Assembly: GCF_038002825.1 (NCBI RefSeq)
Contig: NZ_JBBODF010000001.1
Location: forward strand, 3,720,001 to 3,784,000
Length of the DNA: 64,000 nucleotides
Direction: 5' to 3'
Source of the DNA: Paenibacillus sp. FSL H8-0048
Lineage (GTDB): Bacteria > Bacillota > Bacilli > Paenibacillales > Paenibacillaceae
The position numbers were made by a program, and so were the translations under genes. Shown here in pieces: positions 1 to 7,973 of this stretch (positions within the stretch are counted from its first letter, which is position 1; each line of letters opens with the position of its first letter). The notes below the pieces were generated by a model that searched no databases, was not told where the DNA came from, and was given only the letters and a program-made list of their open reading frames with translations.

Positions 1-1298
1 TGAACAAAAGGAAGATTGCACTGGTCTCAACGATGCTGGTTACCGCCTTGACGGGCTGCTCTTCTGCAGCCTCTAATGACAGCTCAGCCAATACCGGCGA
101 GTCCGGTGCTAAGCAGGAAACCCTCCGGATTGCTATGGGCTCGCCCGGCGAAGGCCTGATCAAGGTCTGGGAGACGATCGGCAAGGAGTTCGAGGCACAG
201 CATCAGGGGATTAAGGTGGAATTCAACTATCAGGACGATGACACGTATCAGACGATTGGATTGCCCAATCTACTAAGCGGCAAGAACGCTCCTGACTTGT
301 ACTTCGAATGGGCCGGACAGCGTCTGCAGACCAGAGTCACGGACGGGTATGCCGCAGATATTACAGACCAGCTCGAGAGCTCAGGACTGAAGGATATGTT
401 CGCCGAAGGGACCTTCAATGGGATGGTGATCGACGGCAAGACATATATGATTCCTACTGCGGGCGATGTGACGAACGTAATCTTTTACAGTAAAAAGGTG
501 TTCAATGATCTGGGCCTTCAGCCGCCAGCCACCTGGGAGGAATTCCTGAAGGTATGCGAGACTATTAAGCAGGCAGGCATCACCCCGCTCGTGATTGGCA
601 ACTCCGATCTGTGGACAGCAGGCAACTGGGTTGCCCATATCCTCTCACGCGTTGCGGGCGAGGACGCCTACAGCGAGGCTATGCAGCTCAAGCAGCCGTT
701 CAATTCCCCTGATTTCGCCAAAGCCTATGGTTATGTGAAGGAGCTCTGGGATAAGGGCTATATTAATGAGAACATTACTGCCGCAAGCGACAGTGAAGCG
801 GATATGCTGTTCCTGAACGGCAGCGGTGCCATGCATCCGATCGGCAGCTGGCTGGCTGCAACCGCAGTGGAAGAAACCCCCGACCTTGAGCTGGGCTACT
901 TCAATACGCCGGCCATGCCGGACGGCAAGGGCAATCAGGAGAGCGTCATCGGCGTGTTGAACGGAATGGTGGTCAATAAGAACTCCAAGCTGATCGACGA
1001 GGCCATCGAATTCATGAAGCTGTACAGCTCCCCCGAATCCTCCAAAAAGCTCTCTGACGCCGGTGCTGTGCCGATTACCAAGGACGGGATCGACAAGGAG
1101 ACCATGCTTCCGCTCTCGCTGGAGTTGAACGATCTGATGGAGAATGCCCCGGTGCTTGTGTCGCCGCCCGATACCGGCTATTCCATTGAGGTCGCCAACG
1201 CGCTTAATATGGCCACCTCTAAGGTTATCGGAGGCGCGGAGTCCCCTGAAGCTGCTCTGGCTGAGCTGGAGACCACCATTGCCCCTCTGAAAAAATAA
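1..1298 (+). CDS. Carbohydrate ABC transporter substrate-binding lipoprotein (5' end cut by one base)
   Basis: This is the extracellular solute-binding component of a sugar ABC importer. The window opens with TGAACAAAAGG, so the ATG almost certainly begins one base before position 1, giving a protein of about 432 residues. A signal peptide ends in the lipobox LTGC, with the lipidated Cys at residue 20. The body is a typical family 1 extracellular solute-binding protein (maltose/multiple-sugar type), with an N-terminal 'LRIAMGSPGEG' strand and a GDVTNVIFYSKKVF segment in the ligand-binding region. Two MalF- and MalG-like permeases follow in the same direction, so it heads an importer operon. 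No ATPase is present, and such systems usually share an MsmX-type ATPase encoded elsewhere. The substrate cannot be read from sequence. Confidence 0.92.
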   Translation, partial: NKRKIALVSTMLVTALTGCSSAASNDSSANTGESGAKQETLRIAMGSPGEGLIKVWETIGKEFEAQHQGIKVEFNYQDDDTYQTIGLPNLLSGKNAPDLYFEWAGQRLQTRVTDGYAADITDQLESSGLKDMFAEGTFNGMVIDGKTYMIPTAGDVTNVIFYSKKVFNDLGLQPPATWEEFLKVCETIKQAGITPLVIGNSDLWTAGNWVAHILSRVAGEDAYSEAMQLKQPFNSPDFAKAYGYVKELWDKGYINENITAASDSEADMLFLNGSGAMHPIGSWLAATAVEETPDLELGYFNTPAMPDGKGNQESVIGVLNGMVVNKNSKLIDEAIEFMKLYSSPESSKKLSDAGAVPITKDGIDKETMLPLSLELNDLMENAPVLVSPPDTGYSIEVANALNMATSKVIGGAESPEAALAELETTIAPLKK

Positions 1299-1306
1299 CG
1301 GTGAAT

Positions 1307-1321
1307 CCGCCCGCAAGGCGG
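1307..1321 (+). promoter_or_regulatory. Intercistronic hairpin after the binding-protein gene
   Basis: CCGCC-cgcaa-GGCGG forms a short perfect stem-loop between the binding protein and the first permease. There is no T-tract, so it is not a full terminator. By analogy with other importer operons it may stabilise the upstream mRNA and favour excess binding protein. That role is inference. Confidence 0.4.
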
Positions 1322-1381
1322 CTTCATCCCGAAAACGGAAATTATGTACTACCTTGTACATAAAGAATTGGAGGTGGCCCC

Positions 1382-2266
1382 ATGTCCGGCCGAAGCAATA
1401 AGCTCTCTCCCTACCTGTTCATCTCTCCCGCCCTCCTGCTGTTTGGCTTCGTTGTCCTGGTCCCCGTGCTGATGACCTTCGTCTTCAGCTTCTACGACTG
1501 GAACGGGATCGGCACGATGCGTTTCACCGGCTTCGACAATTACATCCGCGCTTTTCAGGACCAGGTCTACATTAACTCCTACGGACACACGCTGATCTAT
1601 ATTGTTGCTACGGTCCTGGTCGAGGTCATTGCCGGACTCGGACTCGCAGGCTTAATCACGATGGGCCGCAAGGGCAGCGGAATATTCCGGCTAGCCTTCT
1701 TCGTCCCCGTCATGCTGCCGATGATTGTCGTCTCCTACCTGTGGAAGTTCGTCTATAATTCCGATTTTGGCCTCATTAATATCCTGCTGGAGAAAATCGG
1801 CCTGGAGAGCTGGACCCGTGTCTGGCTTGGCAACCCCGATACCGCGCTGTATGCCATCTGTATCGTCTCCGGCTGGGTGTATGCAGGCTTTTATATGACC
1901 ATCTTCTATTCCGGAATCCAGCGCATCTCCAAAGAAGTCTACGAATCGGCCTATCTGGACGGCGCAGGGGAAGCACAGATCTTCTTCAAAATCAAAGTTC
2001 CCATGATCCGCAATCTGGTGGAGACAGGCATCATGCTGTGTGTGCTCACCGGCTTCCAGTCCTTCGATCTGTTCTATGTCATGACTAACGGGGGGCCTTA
2101 CAATTCAACCGAGATCGTGACCACCTATCTGGTCAAGGTCGTCTTCACCCATATGAGCATCGGCTACGGCTCCGCGCTGGCCGTCATTATGACGATTGTA
2201 ATCGCGGTGATCGGGCTGGTGGCCGGAAAAATGAAGAAGAAGGACGACGGTGTCCTAGAGTATTAG
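1382..2266 (+). CDS. Sugar ABC transporter permease, MalF/UgpA type
   Basis: An integral membrane permease subunit of the carbohydrate importer (294 residues). The first transmembrane segment begins around residue 12 (LFISPALLLFGFVVL), and several more hydrophobic segments follow. The cytoplasmic EAA loop that docks the ATPase is visible around residues 185-207 as YESAYLDGAGEAQIFFKIKV. The ATG is preceded by a good GGAGGTGG ribosome binding site. It lies 83 bases after the binding-protein gene and 54 bases before the second permease, consistent with one operon. Length and layout are normal for the family. Confidence 0.93.
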   Translation: MSGRSNKLSPYLFISPALLLFGFVVLVPVLMTFVFSFYDWNGIGTMRFTGFDNYIRAFQDQVYINSYGHTLIYIVATVLVEVIAGLGLAGLITMGRKGSGIFRLAFFVPVMLPMIVVSYLWKFVYNSDFGLINILLEKIGLESWTRVWLGNPDTALYAICIVSGWVYAGFYMTIFYSGIQRISKEVYESAYLDGAGEAQIFFKIKVPMIRNLVETGIMLCVLTGFQSFDLFYVMTNGGPYNSTEIVTTYLVKVVFTHMSIGYGSALAVIMTIVIAVIGLVAGKMKKKDDGVLEY

Positions 2267-2320
2267 CGGGGAACCCGGAGCATGTAAACTGCGACATTAT
2301 GAGAAAGTGAGGTGTATCCC

Positions 2321-3199
2321 TTGACGACCACGGCCCTGGATATCAAGAAACAATCCTATAACAGCGGGGAAGCCGCCCGCCGCAGACCGTTCCCGCATAT
2401 CCTGTATTATCTGTTCATGATCGTCATCTCCTGCTTCTATGCCTACCCGATTCTCTGGCTTATTCTCTCTTCCTTCCGGGAGAACCGGGAGATCTTCTCC
2501 TCTCCGTTCGCGCTGCCGGAGCAGATTCATCTGCAAAACTGGTCCAAAGCCTGGACGGTCGGCAATATGAGCACCTACGCCAGCAACAGTGTAATTGTCA
2601 CCTCGGTCACCGTTGCGGGTATTCTGCTCTTCGCCAGCCTCGCAGCCTTCGCCTTCAGCAAGCTGCGCTTCCGCGGCAGCAGCCTGCTGATGCTGCTGTT
2701 CGTCTTCGGACTGTTCATGCCGCTGCAATCCTTTTTCATCGCGCAGAGCTATATTTTTGAGCAGCTGAATCTGAAGGATTCTTATATGGGCTTAATTCTC
2801 CCTTATATCGGCACCGGACTGCCGCTGGCCATCTTCCTGCTCAAGGCGTACTTGGACTCGATCCCGAAAGAGCTGCTGGAGGCTGCCCGGATTGACGGCT
2901 GCGGCGACTGGCGGATGTACGGCAGAATCATCCTTCCGCTCTTGATTCCGAATATGGCTACCGTGGGGATCTTCTCTGCGCTGAATGCCTGGAATGAGCT
3001 GCTGCTGGCTATGCTGTATATCCAGGACGACTCCCTGAAGACGATTCCGGTAGGTCTGCTGGCCTTCTCCAGCCGCTATATGACCGACTATAAGCTGCTG
3101 TTCTCCGCACTGGCGATGATTACGCTCCCGATGATTATCGTCTACCTCTTCTTCCACCGCTATATCGTGGCTGGCCTGACTGAAGGGGCGCTGAAATAA
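2321..3199 (+). CDS. Sugar ABC transporter permease, MalG/UgpE type
   Basis: The second permease of the importer (about 292 residues). Hydrophobic segments start near residue 30, and the EAA loop reads LEAARIDGCGDWRMYGRIIL, with the conserved EAA and the Gly eight residues on. I place the start at TTG 2321 because GAGGTG at 2309-2314 sits six bases upstream. The in-frame GTG at 2312 overlaps that ribosome binding site and is less likely. It closes the three-gene operon. Confidence 0.92.
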   Translation: MTTTALDIKKQSYNSGEAARRRPFPHILYYLFMIVISCFYAYPILWLILSSFRENREIFSSPFALPEQIHLQNWSKAWTVGNMSTYASNSVIVTSVTVAGILLFASLAAFAFSKLRFRGSSLLMLLFVFGLFMPLQSFFIAQSYIFEQLNLKDSYMGLILPYIGTGLPLAIFLLKAYLDSIPKELLEAARIDGCGDWRMYGRIILPLLIPNMATVGIFSALNAWNELLLAMLYIQDDSLKTIPVGLLAFSSRYMTDYKLLFSALAMITLPMIIVYLFFHRYIVAGLTEGALK

Positions 3200-3228
3200 G
3201 CGGCAGGCAGTAAGATCATTCACACTAA

Positions 3229-3312
3229 CAACAAATAGCCCCTTCAGCAGACGTAACCGGAACCATGAACTCATGAGATTCCAAGTCTAATCTGCCTGGA
3301 GGGGCTATGTTG
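3229..3312. repeat. Long stem-loop (two 17-19 base arms)
   Basis: Arms at 3229-3247 and 3296-3312 (core ATAGCCCCT/AGGGGCTAT) are near-perfect inverted copies, with one bulge and one mismatch, separated by about 48 bases. It lies between the importer operon and a convergent decayed gene. There is no T-run of the usual size, so a processing site or a remnant of a small inverted-repeat element is as likely as a terminator. Confidence 0.45.
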
Positions 3313-3330
3313 CGAACACTCTCATGCTAT

Positions 3331-3801
3331 CTACGAACTTGCCGCCTCTTCCGTCTTGAACGGCCGGACATACCGCCATCCGTTCTCATACGCAGGATAG
3401 CTGGTATACCCGTACCCTAACTCATAGAATGAGGACCCCGGGGAATGCTGCGGAATGGCTTCAATGACCGTCCCCTTGGGGATATGTAGAGCCACCGCCG
3501 TATCCTTGCTTGGAATCTCACTATTGCAGAGACACAGGCGCTTGTATGAAATGCGTTATCACATAGGCAGGCTCTCCAGAGATACCGGGAAAATAGGAGC
3601 TTACGCGCCCAGATCCATCTGCTCCAGCGGAATGCCTTGTTGATAGGGACTGGCTGCTGCCGTAGCCGAGAAATCCTTGCGTAGCTGGTGGTTGTGATAC
3701 CATGCGGACCCTGTCCGGTAGGCAATAACACCCAAGAGGATAATGACCGTCAAAACGGTGCACCACCACAGGAATGGCTTAGAGACTGAGGGAACAGACA
3801 T
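3331..3801 (-). pseudogene. Decayed membrane-anchored protein with two compensating frameshifts
   Basis: The N-terminus (3801 down to 3601) encodes 66 residues, starting MSVPSVSKPFLWW, with one transmembrane helix of about 18 residues. It then stops at TAA. Reading shifts by one frame for about 27 plausible residues (VSSYFPGISGEPAYVITHF...) and ends in TAG near 3521. The original frame then resumes with a well-formed C-terminus (SEIPSKDTAVALHIPKGTV ... GWRYVRPFKTEEAASS) that ends at 3331. Joined together these give one protein of about 155 residues, so two opposite single-base changes, or sequencing errors, best explain the layout. The family is not recognised. Confidence 0.5.
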
Positions 3802-3848
3802 GTCATTATCCTCCTTATGGGGGACCTTAATATTTTGGCCGAGCAGAA

Positions 3849-4163
3849 TTATTCGAAATTCACATGAAATCCCTCATCCTCCGGCTCCCCCACTGCAAAC
3901 CCCAGCACCCTCGTCGCTTCCGCCTTGAACTTTCCGATCCACGAATCCCACTCGCTCGTCTGCATCTGGGCGTAGAACGACAAGCCGCTCGGCTCAACGG
4001 ACGCCGTTATGAACCTCTCGTCCGTTTCCTGCCCGTACCAATACGGAATTCCGTCTGTGTACCCCAGCCAACCAGGCATCGACTCATATATATTAGCTAC
4101 TTTCGTCCAAATCTCATCCGGCAGATGGGCCCAGATATTCAGGTTGCAGTTATGGATGTCCAT
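3849..4163 (-). CDS. Conserved-looking hypothetical protein, 104 aa
   Basis: A small soluble protein with no signal peptide or membrane segment. It is rich in aromatic residues (WAHLPDEIWTKVANIYESM, GIPYWYG, EWDSWIGKFKAEAT). The family is not recognised. It lies 27 bases after the next minus-strand gene (4191-4703), so the two are probably co-transcribed. The G-rich stretch upstream of the ATG is somewhat distant, so the exact start is less certain. Small paired proteins of this kind are sometimes immunity or adaptor proteins, but nothing here proves that. Confidence 0.65.
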   Translation of the reverse strand: MDIHNCNLNIWAHLPDEIWTKVANIYESMPGWLGYTDGIPYWYGQETDERFITASVEPSGLSFYAQMQTSEWDSWIGKFKAEATRVLGFAVGEPEDEGFHVNFE

Positions 4164-4190
4164 CAGATCATCACCGTCCCCTTTTCCAGT

Positions 4191-4703
4191 TCAACATATC
4201 ATTCTCTTGGAATACACCATAAGCTTATAATCGTTGTTGTCTGACTCTGGACTGCTCATTTCCTCTTCTGCCTCTGACACTTCGATGCTCCCAGCTTTCA
4301 CTATATCCACATAATGCGATAGCACTTGGCTGATGTCATTCACCTTCTCCAGTACACATCCGAAAGGCAGGTCAACCCCTTCATAAAAGGACACGACCGA
4401 GACCCGGAACGCGGGAATCTGATAATCCCCCCAACAATAGAACACAAACGGCTTCCCTGGATAGAGACGGCTCAAATAGCTGGACCAGGAATCTTCAATG
4501 AAGCTTATGAGCTGCTTGAATTCATTTAGCGAGAGCTTGTCTTTTCGGATCAGCTTGTTCAATCTCTGAATGGTGTAGAAGTTATAACGGGCCTCGGCTT
4601 GGTACTGCTGTTTGTCATTGGAAAAAAGTAAATCTGGACGCTCTGCGATCTCAGATATTTCGTGAAAGGCCTTTATACTCTTATCTCTAAGAAAATCAAT
4701 CAT
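4191..4703 (-). CDS. Hypothetical protein, 170 aa
   Basis: A soluble protein with no recognised domain. The N-terminal half looks helical and charged (AEARYNFYTIQRLNKLIRKD), followed by an aromatic-rich stretch (PFVFYCWGDYQIPAFRVSVV) and an acidic tail (SEAEEEMSSPESDNNDY). The ATG is preceded by GTGAGGAC at suitable distance. It heads a two-gene minus-strand unit with the 104-residue protein downstream. No function is proposed. Confidence 0.65.
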   Translation of the reverse strand: MIDFLRDKSIKAFHEISEIAERPDLLFSNDKQQYQAEARYNFYTIQRLNKLIRKDKLSLNEFKQLISFIEDSWSSYLSRLYPGKPFVFYCWGDYQIPAFRVSVVSFYEGVDLPFGCVLEKVNDISQVLSHYVDIVKAGSIEVSEAEEEMSSPESDNNDYKLMVYSKRMIC

Positions 4704-4823
4704 TGCGTCCTCACTACCTTCAACTAAACTTCATTCTCATCCTATCAATAAAAAACGAATAGAATCAACCGTTCCATTCCCGCCTGTGCACAGCTATGTT
4801 ATCGTTCCTATATACTTTGATAT

Positions 4824-5627
4824 ATGAGGGAGCGGGAAGTCCTTCAATCCGAGAAGGTCTGGCTGGAAGCCTTAACCTTGGATACCGATGTGACTCTGCC
4901 TTCACCCTGCAAGAATACTCGCGGAGAATTCATTACGGATGTGAACCATACTCACTGTACTTTGTTACGATGGGTGGAGAGTGAGCAGAAGCCTTTCATT
5001 CCTACTATAGAAGATGCCTGAGCCATAGGTGAATTGATCGGCAAGCTACATAAGCAAGCCTCGAACTGGAGCATCCCCGATGCTTTTGAACGCCCGGCCT
5101 TCGACGGCTCCCGGATCTTGCAAGCCCTTGATACGCTGAAGGAACATGCGGCTGCCGGACTGCTTAGTGCGGGTGATGTGGAGCTGCTGCGGCTAGCCGG
5201 GGAGCGGGTCATTCACATGATGAATTCTATGGAGCGGACCGCCAGTAATTGGGGAATGATTCATGCTGATCTGATTCCAAGTAATTTGGTGTTCCTTGAA
5301 CAAGAAGTACGGCCCATTGATTTCGGCGCTTGCGGGTTCGGTTATTACTTAGTGGATTTGGGCTGGACGTTCTCCTACATCCATCCTTCGTTCAGAGAAC
5401 AGCTGCTTCAGTCTTATTCCAAGCACCATCCGTTACCGGATAACTATACCCAGCGGTTAGAGGGCTTCTTCATTGCAGCACAACTGGTGACGATGAATTT
5501 CTGGTTGGGTCTGCCGGACTGGCAGGAATGGCTGCCTGGACATATTGGTAAATTAGCCAGTAGAGAGGTTAAGGCCTACTTAAACAATGAATCGTTCCTC
5601 TTCAGCGGCGTGTCTTATTGGGAATAG
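4824..5627 (+). pseudogene. Aminoglycoside phosphotransferase-fold kinase, interrupted by TGA and N-terminally eroded
   Basis: The reading frame from 4824 carries a recognisable APH-family N-lobe part (SEKVWLEALTLDTDVTLPSP, then HCTLLRWVESEQ). It meets TGA at 5019-5021 and continues in the same frame as AIGELIGKLHKQASNW and the C-lobe. The catalytic loop is clear as IHADLIPSNLVF, followed by the metal-binding IDFGACGFG. In the family the interrupted spot normally reads EDA-x-xIG, so TGA probably replaced an Arg codon. The first 50 or so residues of the N-lobe are missing or scrambled, with a stop at 4818-4820. It would phosphorylate a small molecule if intact, but it is almost certainly dead. 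A downstream TTG at 5034 could give only a fragment. Confidence 0.75.
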
Positions 5628-5648
5628 CAAGGCTATATTAGCTCATGC

Positions 5649-6137
5649 TCAATTTGTTTTCTTCTCCATAATTAAGCTGACGATCTGCTCCATCTCCTCC
5701 TGGTTAAGGACAGAATACCATCGGGTGGTGGTGTTATCCTTGCTAACTCTCAGCAGAAGCAGCTCCTTCTTATCTTCGGAGACATCCAGAATCACTCTTA
5801 GGCCGCCTTGGACGCTTAAAAATATGGAGTCGAATTGATCCGGCTCTTTTTGGTTACTTTTGTTCTTTTCCTTGATTTGCAGGCTGGAAAGACGGGTTAT
5901 GAGATCGCTAAGATCATCATCGCGGGTAATCTCGAATTCCCTCTCTGCGTCATTTCCAGGAATGAAGGTCAGGGTAGTAATCTCCTTGTTAGGCAAAATG
6001 GGGGCTACCTGCCCTACCGTTGTGGTTACAGGATGGAGCCAGATGCGAATGGTGGTACCATAATTTTGGATCAACAGGACAATAGGAAGAACGGTAATTA
6101 TAATTCTAAGTGTTAAAAAAACCTTCCGGTTACGCAT
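5649..6137 (-). CDS. Membrane-anchored hypothetical protein, 162 aa
   Basis: One N-terminal transmembrane helix (residues about 7-24, VFLTLRIIITVLPIVLLIQ) is followed by an extracytoplasmic domain of about 135 residues. The domain looks like mixed alpha/beta, with strands such as KEITTLTFIPG and GLRVILDVSED and a C-terminal EEMEQIVSLIMEKK helix. It has no lipobox. The family is not recognised. It is convergent with the kinase pseudogene, and its stop lies 21 bases from that gene's end. Confidence 0.65.
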   Translation of the reverse strand: MRNRKVFLTLRIIITVLPIVLLIQNYGTTIRIWLHPVTTTVGQVAPILPNKEITTLTFIPGNDAEREFEITRDDDLSDLITRLSSLQIKEKNKSNQKEPDQFDSIFLSVQGGLRVILDVSEDKKELLLLRVSKDNTTTRWYSVLNQEEMEQIVSLIMEKKTN

Positions 6138-6255
6138 ATAAGGTTAACCTCCTTGTCTGCTCATTCATCATGATATCGTTTTGACATTCACCCCCAAGTA
6201 TATCATAAGCTGGTGAAGCCCTCGGGTGTCTTATTTCCTTCTAAGGGCAAGAGCA

Positions 6256-6437
6256 TTGTTGCACATCTTGCAGGATTTTCTATAACTATCACTAGCTGTG
6301 GGTACAATGTTGCATGATTTGCAGGAATTCTGGTGCAGAGAGCAAGTTAGCGCTGACTTTGTTACATTTCGTGCAGGATTTCGACGTAGACCACTTCTAT
6401 TGAGGAGTATTGTTGCAATTTTTGCAGGATTTCTCTA
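6256..6437. repeat. Four-copy array of a TTGCA-N5-TGCAGGA element with a 51-52 base period
   Basis: The core GTTGCA-nnnnT-TGCAGGATTTC begins at 6258, 6309, 6361 and 6412, so spacings are 51, 52 and 51. The cores are about 20 bases long and degenerate. Each holds two TGCA words five bases apart, and the third copy has TACA in the first. The intervening 30 or so bases are unrelated to each other. A fifth single copy lies at 13014-13038. The array fills an otherwise gene-free stretch between a hypothetical gene and the muralytic gene. Confidence 0.7.
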
Positions 6438-6506
6438 AAAATGTTGCTGGCTGCGGGGCACGGGGCCCATTCCTCATCGCAGCAGCCCATTGTATTCGCC
6501 TATACA

Positions 6507-6548
6507 ATAACAAAGACGCTGCGGGGAAATTCCCGAGCGTCTTTGTTG
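6507..6548 (-). terminator. Rho-independent-like terminator of the muralytic gene
   Basis: AACAAAGACGCT ... AGCGTCTTTGTT gives a 12-bp perfect stem with a GC-rich interior, just downstream of the minus-strand gene ending at 6575. A related hairpin with the same AATTCCCGAGCG interior occurs at 42374-42416. Confidence 0.65.
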
Positions 6549-6574
6549 ATGTATAAAGGAAGAAAGGTACTCCC

Positions 6575-7594
6575 TCAGTTCTTCCCGCCATACCCCTTAT
6601 ACGTCCCGTACACAGCATTGGCATACTGATCCGCCAGAATCGGGCGGCCGTAAGAATCGGTGGCGCCTGGATACCAGTTGTCGCCTCCGTTGTAGTGTAA
6701 AAGTCCGTTGTAGATGTTGCCGAATCTGGAGATCTTCTCATCGAGAATCAGTCCGCCCAAGGCTACCTGATCCTGCTCGCTGCTGTGATTATAGGTGCGG
6801 CCGAATTTGGCGCTGAATTGGGAGGCATACGCGGCACGTGTATTCGGCTCGACCTGCATCAAGCCGTCACCGGCGGACGGGCTGCCCGGCAGACCTGCTC
6901 CGAAGCTGCTCTCTTTCTTGATCACCGCGCTCAGAAGTAGAGCGAAATCTCCCCCTTTGCCGAATTTATTGTCTACATTCATGGCATACGTCCAGATCTG
7001 GCTGGGCACCTCGGAGGGGCGGGTGACGCCGGTTGCGGGCGGTGAACCGGTGTAGATTTTGACCGAAGACATCTTGTCATTCACACTGTCGCCGACCCAG
7101 GAGGAGCTTGAGGTATAGGTCCACTTCGTGCCCCCGAAGTTATCGTCTGCATACACCTCTACCGTCCAGCCGCTGGGTACCTTGAGCGAGGACATCCAGT
7201 CATTCGGAATGCCTGCATTGTTCAGCTGGGACAGCACATAATTGCCTATTCCCAGGGTAACAGCCTTGCCGCCATAATCCCTGTCTGCATAGAAGATGGC
7301 CCCATTCGTTGCCGGTGGCGTTGTGGGCGTTGGTGTCGGTGTGGTGGTGCTGCCGCTTTTCCATAGTGCAGGAACATTCGGCGGCTCCCAGCCGGTGAGG
7401 GACGTATGCGCCTGCAGACAGGTATATGTACCTCCGCCATAGGTTACGGTGTCATTCACCGCATAGGCCGTGTTTGGCGACCACGCTCCTCTCGCGGCTG
7501 CATCTGCGTTCGGTAAGGCGGTGAAGAACACGGAGAGCAGTAATACGAATGCGGCTAACAGGGATACAGCTCTAGCTGACACTTTGGTATACAA
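6575..7594 (-). CDS. Secreted CBM5/12 - beta/gamma-crystallin - lytic transglycosylase-like protein
   Basis: A secreted cell-wall-active protein (339 residues from the chosen start). A signal peptide is followed by a chitin-binding CBM5/12 module (WSPNTAYAVNDTVTYGG, then WEPPNVPALWK). Next come a Thr/Pro linker and a beta/gamma-crystallin-like module (IFYADRDYGGKAVTLGIGNY ... VEVYADDNFGG). The C-terminus is an SLT/lysozyme-fold domain with the catalytic-Glu context VIKKESSFG, GDGLMQVEPNT and GLLHYNGG. I chose TTG at 7594 because GAGGAGG sits eight bases upstream and the signal peptide then starts MYTKVSARA. The frame also extends back to 7636. It probably cleaves peptidoglycan, perhaps also binding chitin. 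The leader carries unusual alternative stems, described separately. Confidence 0.85.
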   Translation of the reverse strand: MYTKVSARAVSLLAAFVLLLSVFFTALPNADAAARGAWSPNTAYAVNDTVTYGGGTYTCLQAHTSLTGWEPPNVPALWKSGSTTTPTPTPTTPPATNGAIFYADRDYGGKAVTLGIGNYVLSQLNNAGIPNDWMSSLKVPSGWTVEVYADDNFGGTKWTYTSSSSWVGDSVNDKMSSVKIYTGSPPATGVTRPSEVPSQIWTYAMNVDNKFGKGGDFALLLSAVIKKESSFGAGLPGSPSAGDGLMQVEPNTRAAYASQFSAKFGRTYNHSSEQDQVALGGLILDEKISRFGNIYNGLLHYNGGDNWYPGATDSYGRPILADQYANAVYGTYKGYGGKN

Positions 7595-7618
7595 TAGCCA
7601 AGCCTCCTCAGATCGTTT

Positions 7619-7686
7619 CCCCGCAAACTGCCCCACAAAGTGATGCTAAGCTTCGATGCTTACTCAGGTACTTTGCGGGGGCCCCC
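7619..7686 (-). promoter_or_regulatory. Structured 5' leader with mutually exclusive stems
   Basis: On the minus strand the leader of the muralytic gene contains CCCCGCAAAGT (7680-7670). It can pair with ACTTTGTGGGG (7641-7631, 11 bp with one G-U) or with TTTGCGGGG (7627-7619, 9 bp perfect). The second partner lies ten bases upstream of the GAGGAGG ribosome binding site. The two pairings cannot coexist. No known riboswitch consensus was recognised. Together with the terminator just upstream this suggests attenuation or translational control. Confidence 0.5.
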
Positions 7687-7703
7687 AAAACATAATATAA
7701 AAA

Positions 7704-7725
7704 GGCCCCTTCAAGGGCCATCCAC
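7704..7725 (-). terminator. Hairpin with T-run in the muralytic gene leader (possible attenuator)
   Basis: On the minus strand GGCCCTTGAAGGGGCC is followed by TTTTTATATT, a compact intrinsic-terminator shape. There is no minus-strand gene upstream of it, because the next gene (7974) is divergent. It therefore either acts within the leader of the gene ending at 6575 or blocks stray antisense transcription. The rest of 7726-7973 is AT-rich and presumably holds the two divergent promoters; no unambiguous promoter could be named. Confidence 0.5.
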
Positions 7726-7973
7726 AGGGTACTATATTTTATTACCGATTTTCTAATTCATTCCATAAATCATGTATCTTTCAAAACACCCCGAGAACCT
7801 TACAATTTTCGACATTCCCGTCTCCTTACCTCGCATTCTACACGGGAATTCAGCCTGTTCAGGCAAGAAAAGAAAACTTTAAATAGTGCAATTTCACACA
7901 ATTTTCGGCAATGATGCTATCATTAAGGCAATGAGCTTAAGAATGACGAATTTTGTAGATTGGGGTCGGCTTC

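Noticed and set aside
645-1361. 238-codon minus-strand frame opposite the sugar-binding lipoprotein gene
   Set aside because: Shadow of a clearly coding gene with a lipobox and correct codon use; the antisense product has no recognisable features.
3229-3312. Standard intrinsic terminator for the sugar importer operon
   Set aside because: The loop is about 48 bases and no T-run follows, so it is listed only as a stem-loop of unknown role.
5019-5021. TGA as selenocysteine or programmed read-through in the kinase
   Set aside because: The family has Arg or similar here, no catalytic role at this site, no convincing hairpin just downstream, and the N-terminus is also eroded. Pseudogenisation is simpler.
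6256-6437. Possible small CRISPR array (regular repeat-spacer period)
   Set aside because: The cores differ from copy to copy and are only about 20 bases, a fifth copy is isolated elsewhere, and no cas gene is present.
7595-7740. Known riboswitch (c-di-GMP, c-di-AMP/ydaO, cobalamin, THF) in the muralytic leader
   Set aside because: None of the conserved core sequences I know for these classes could be matched; reported only as an unknown structured leader.
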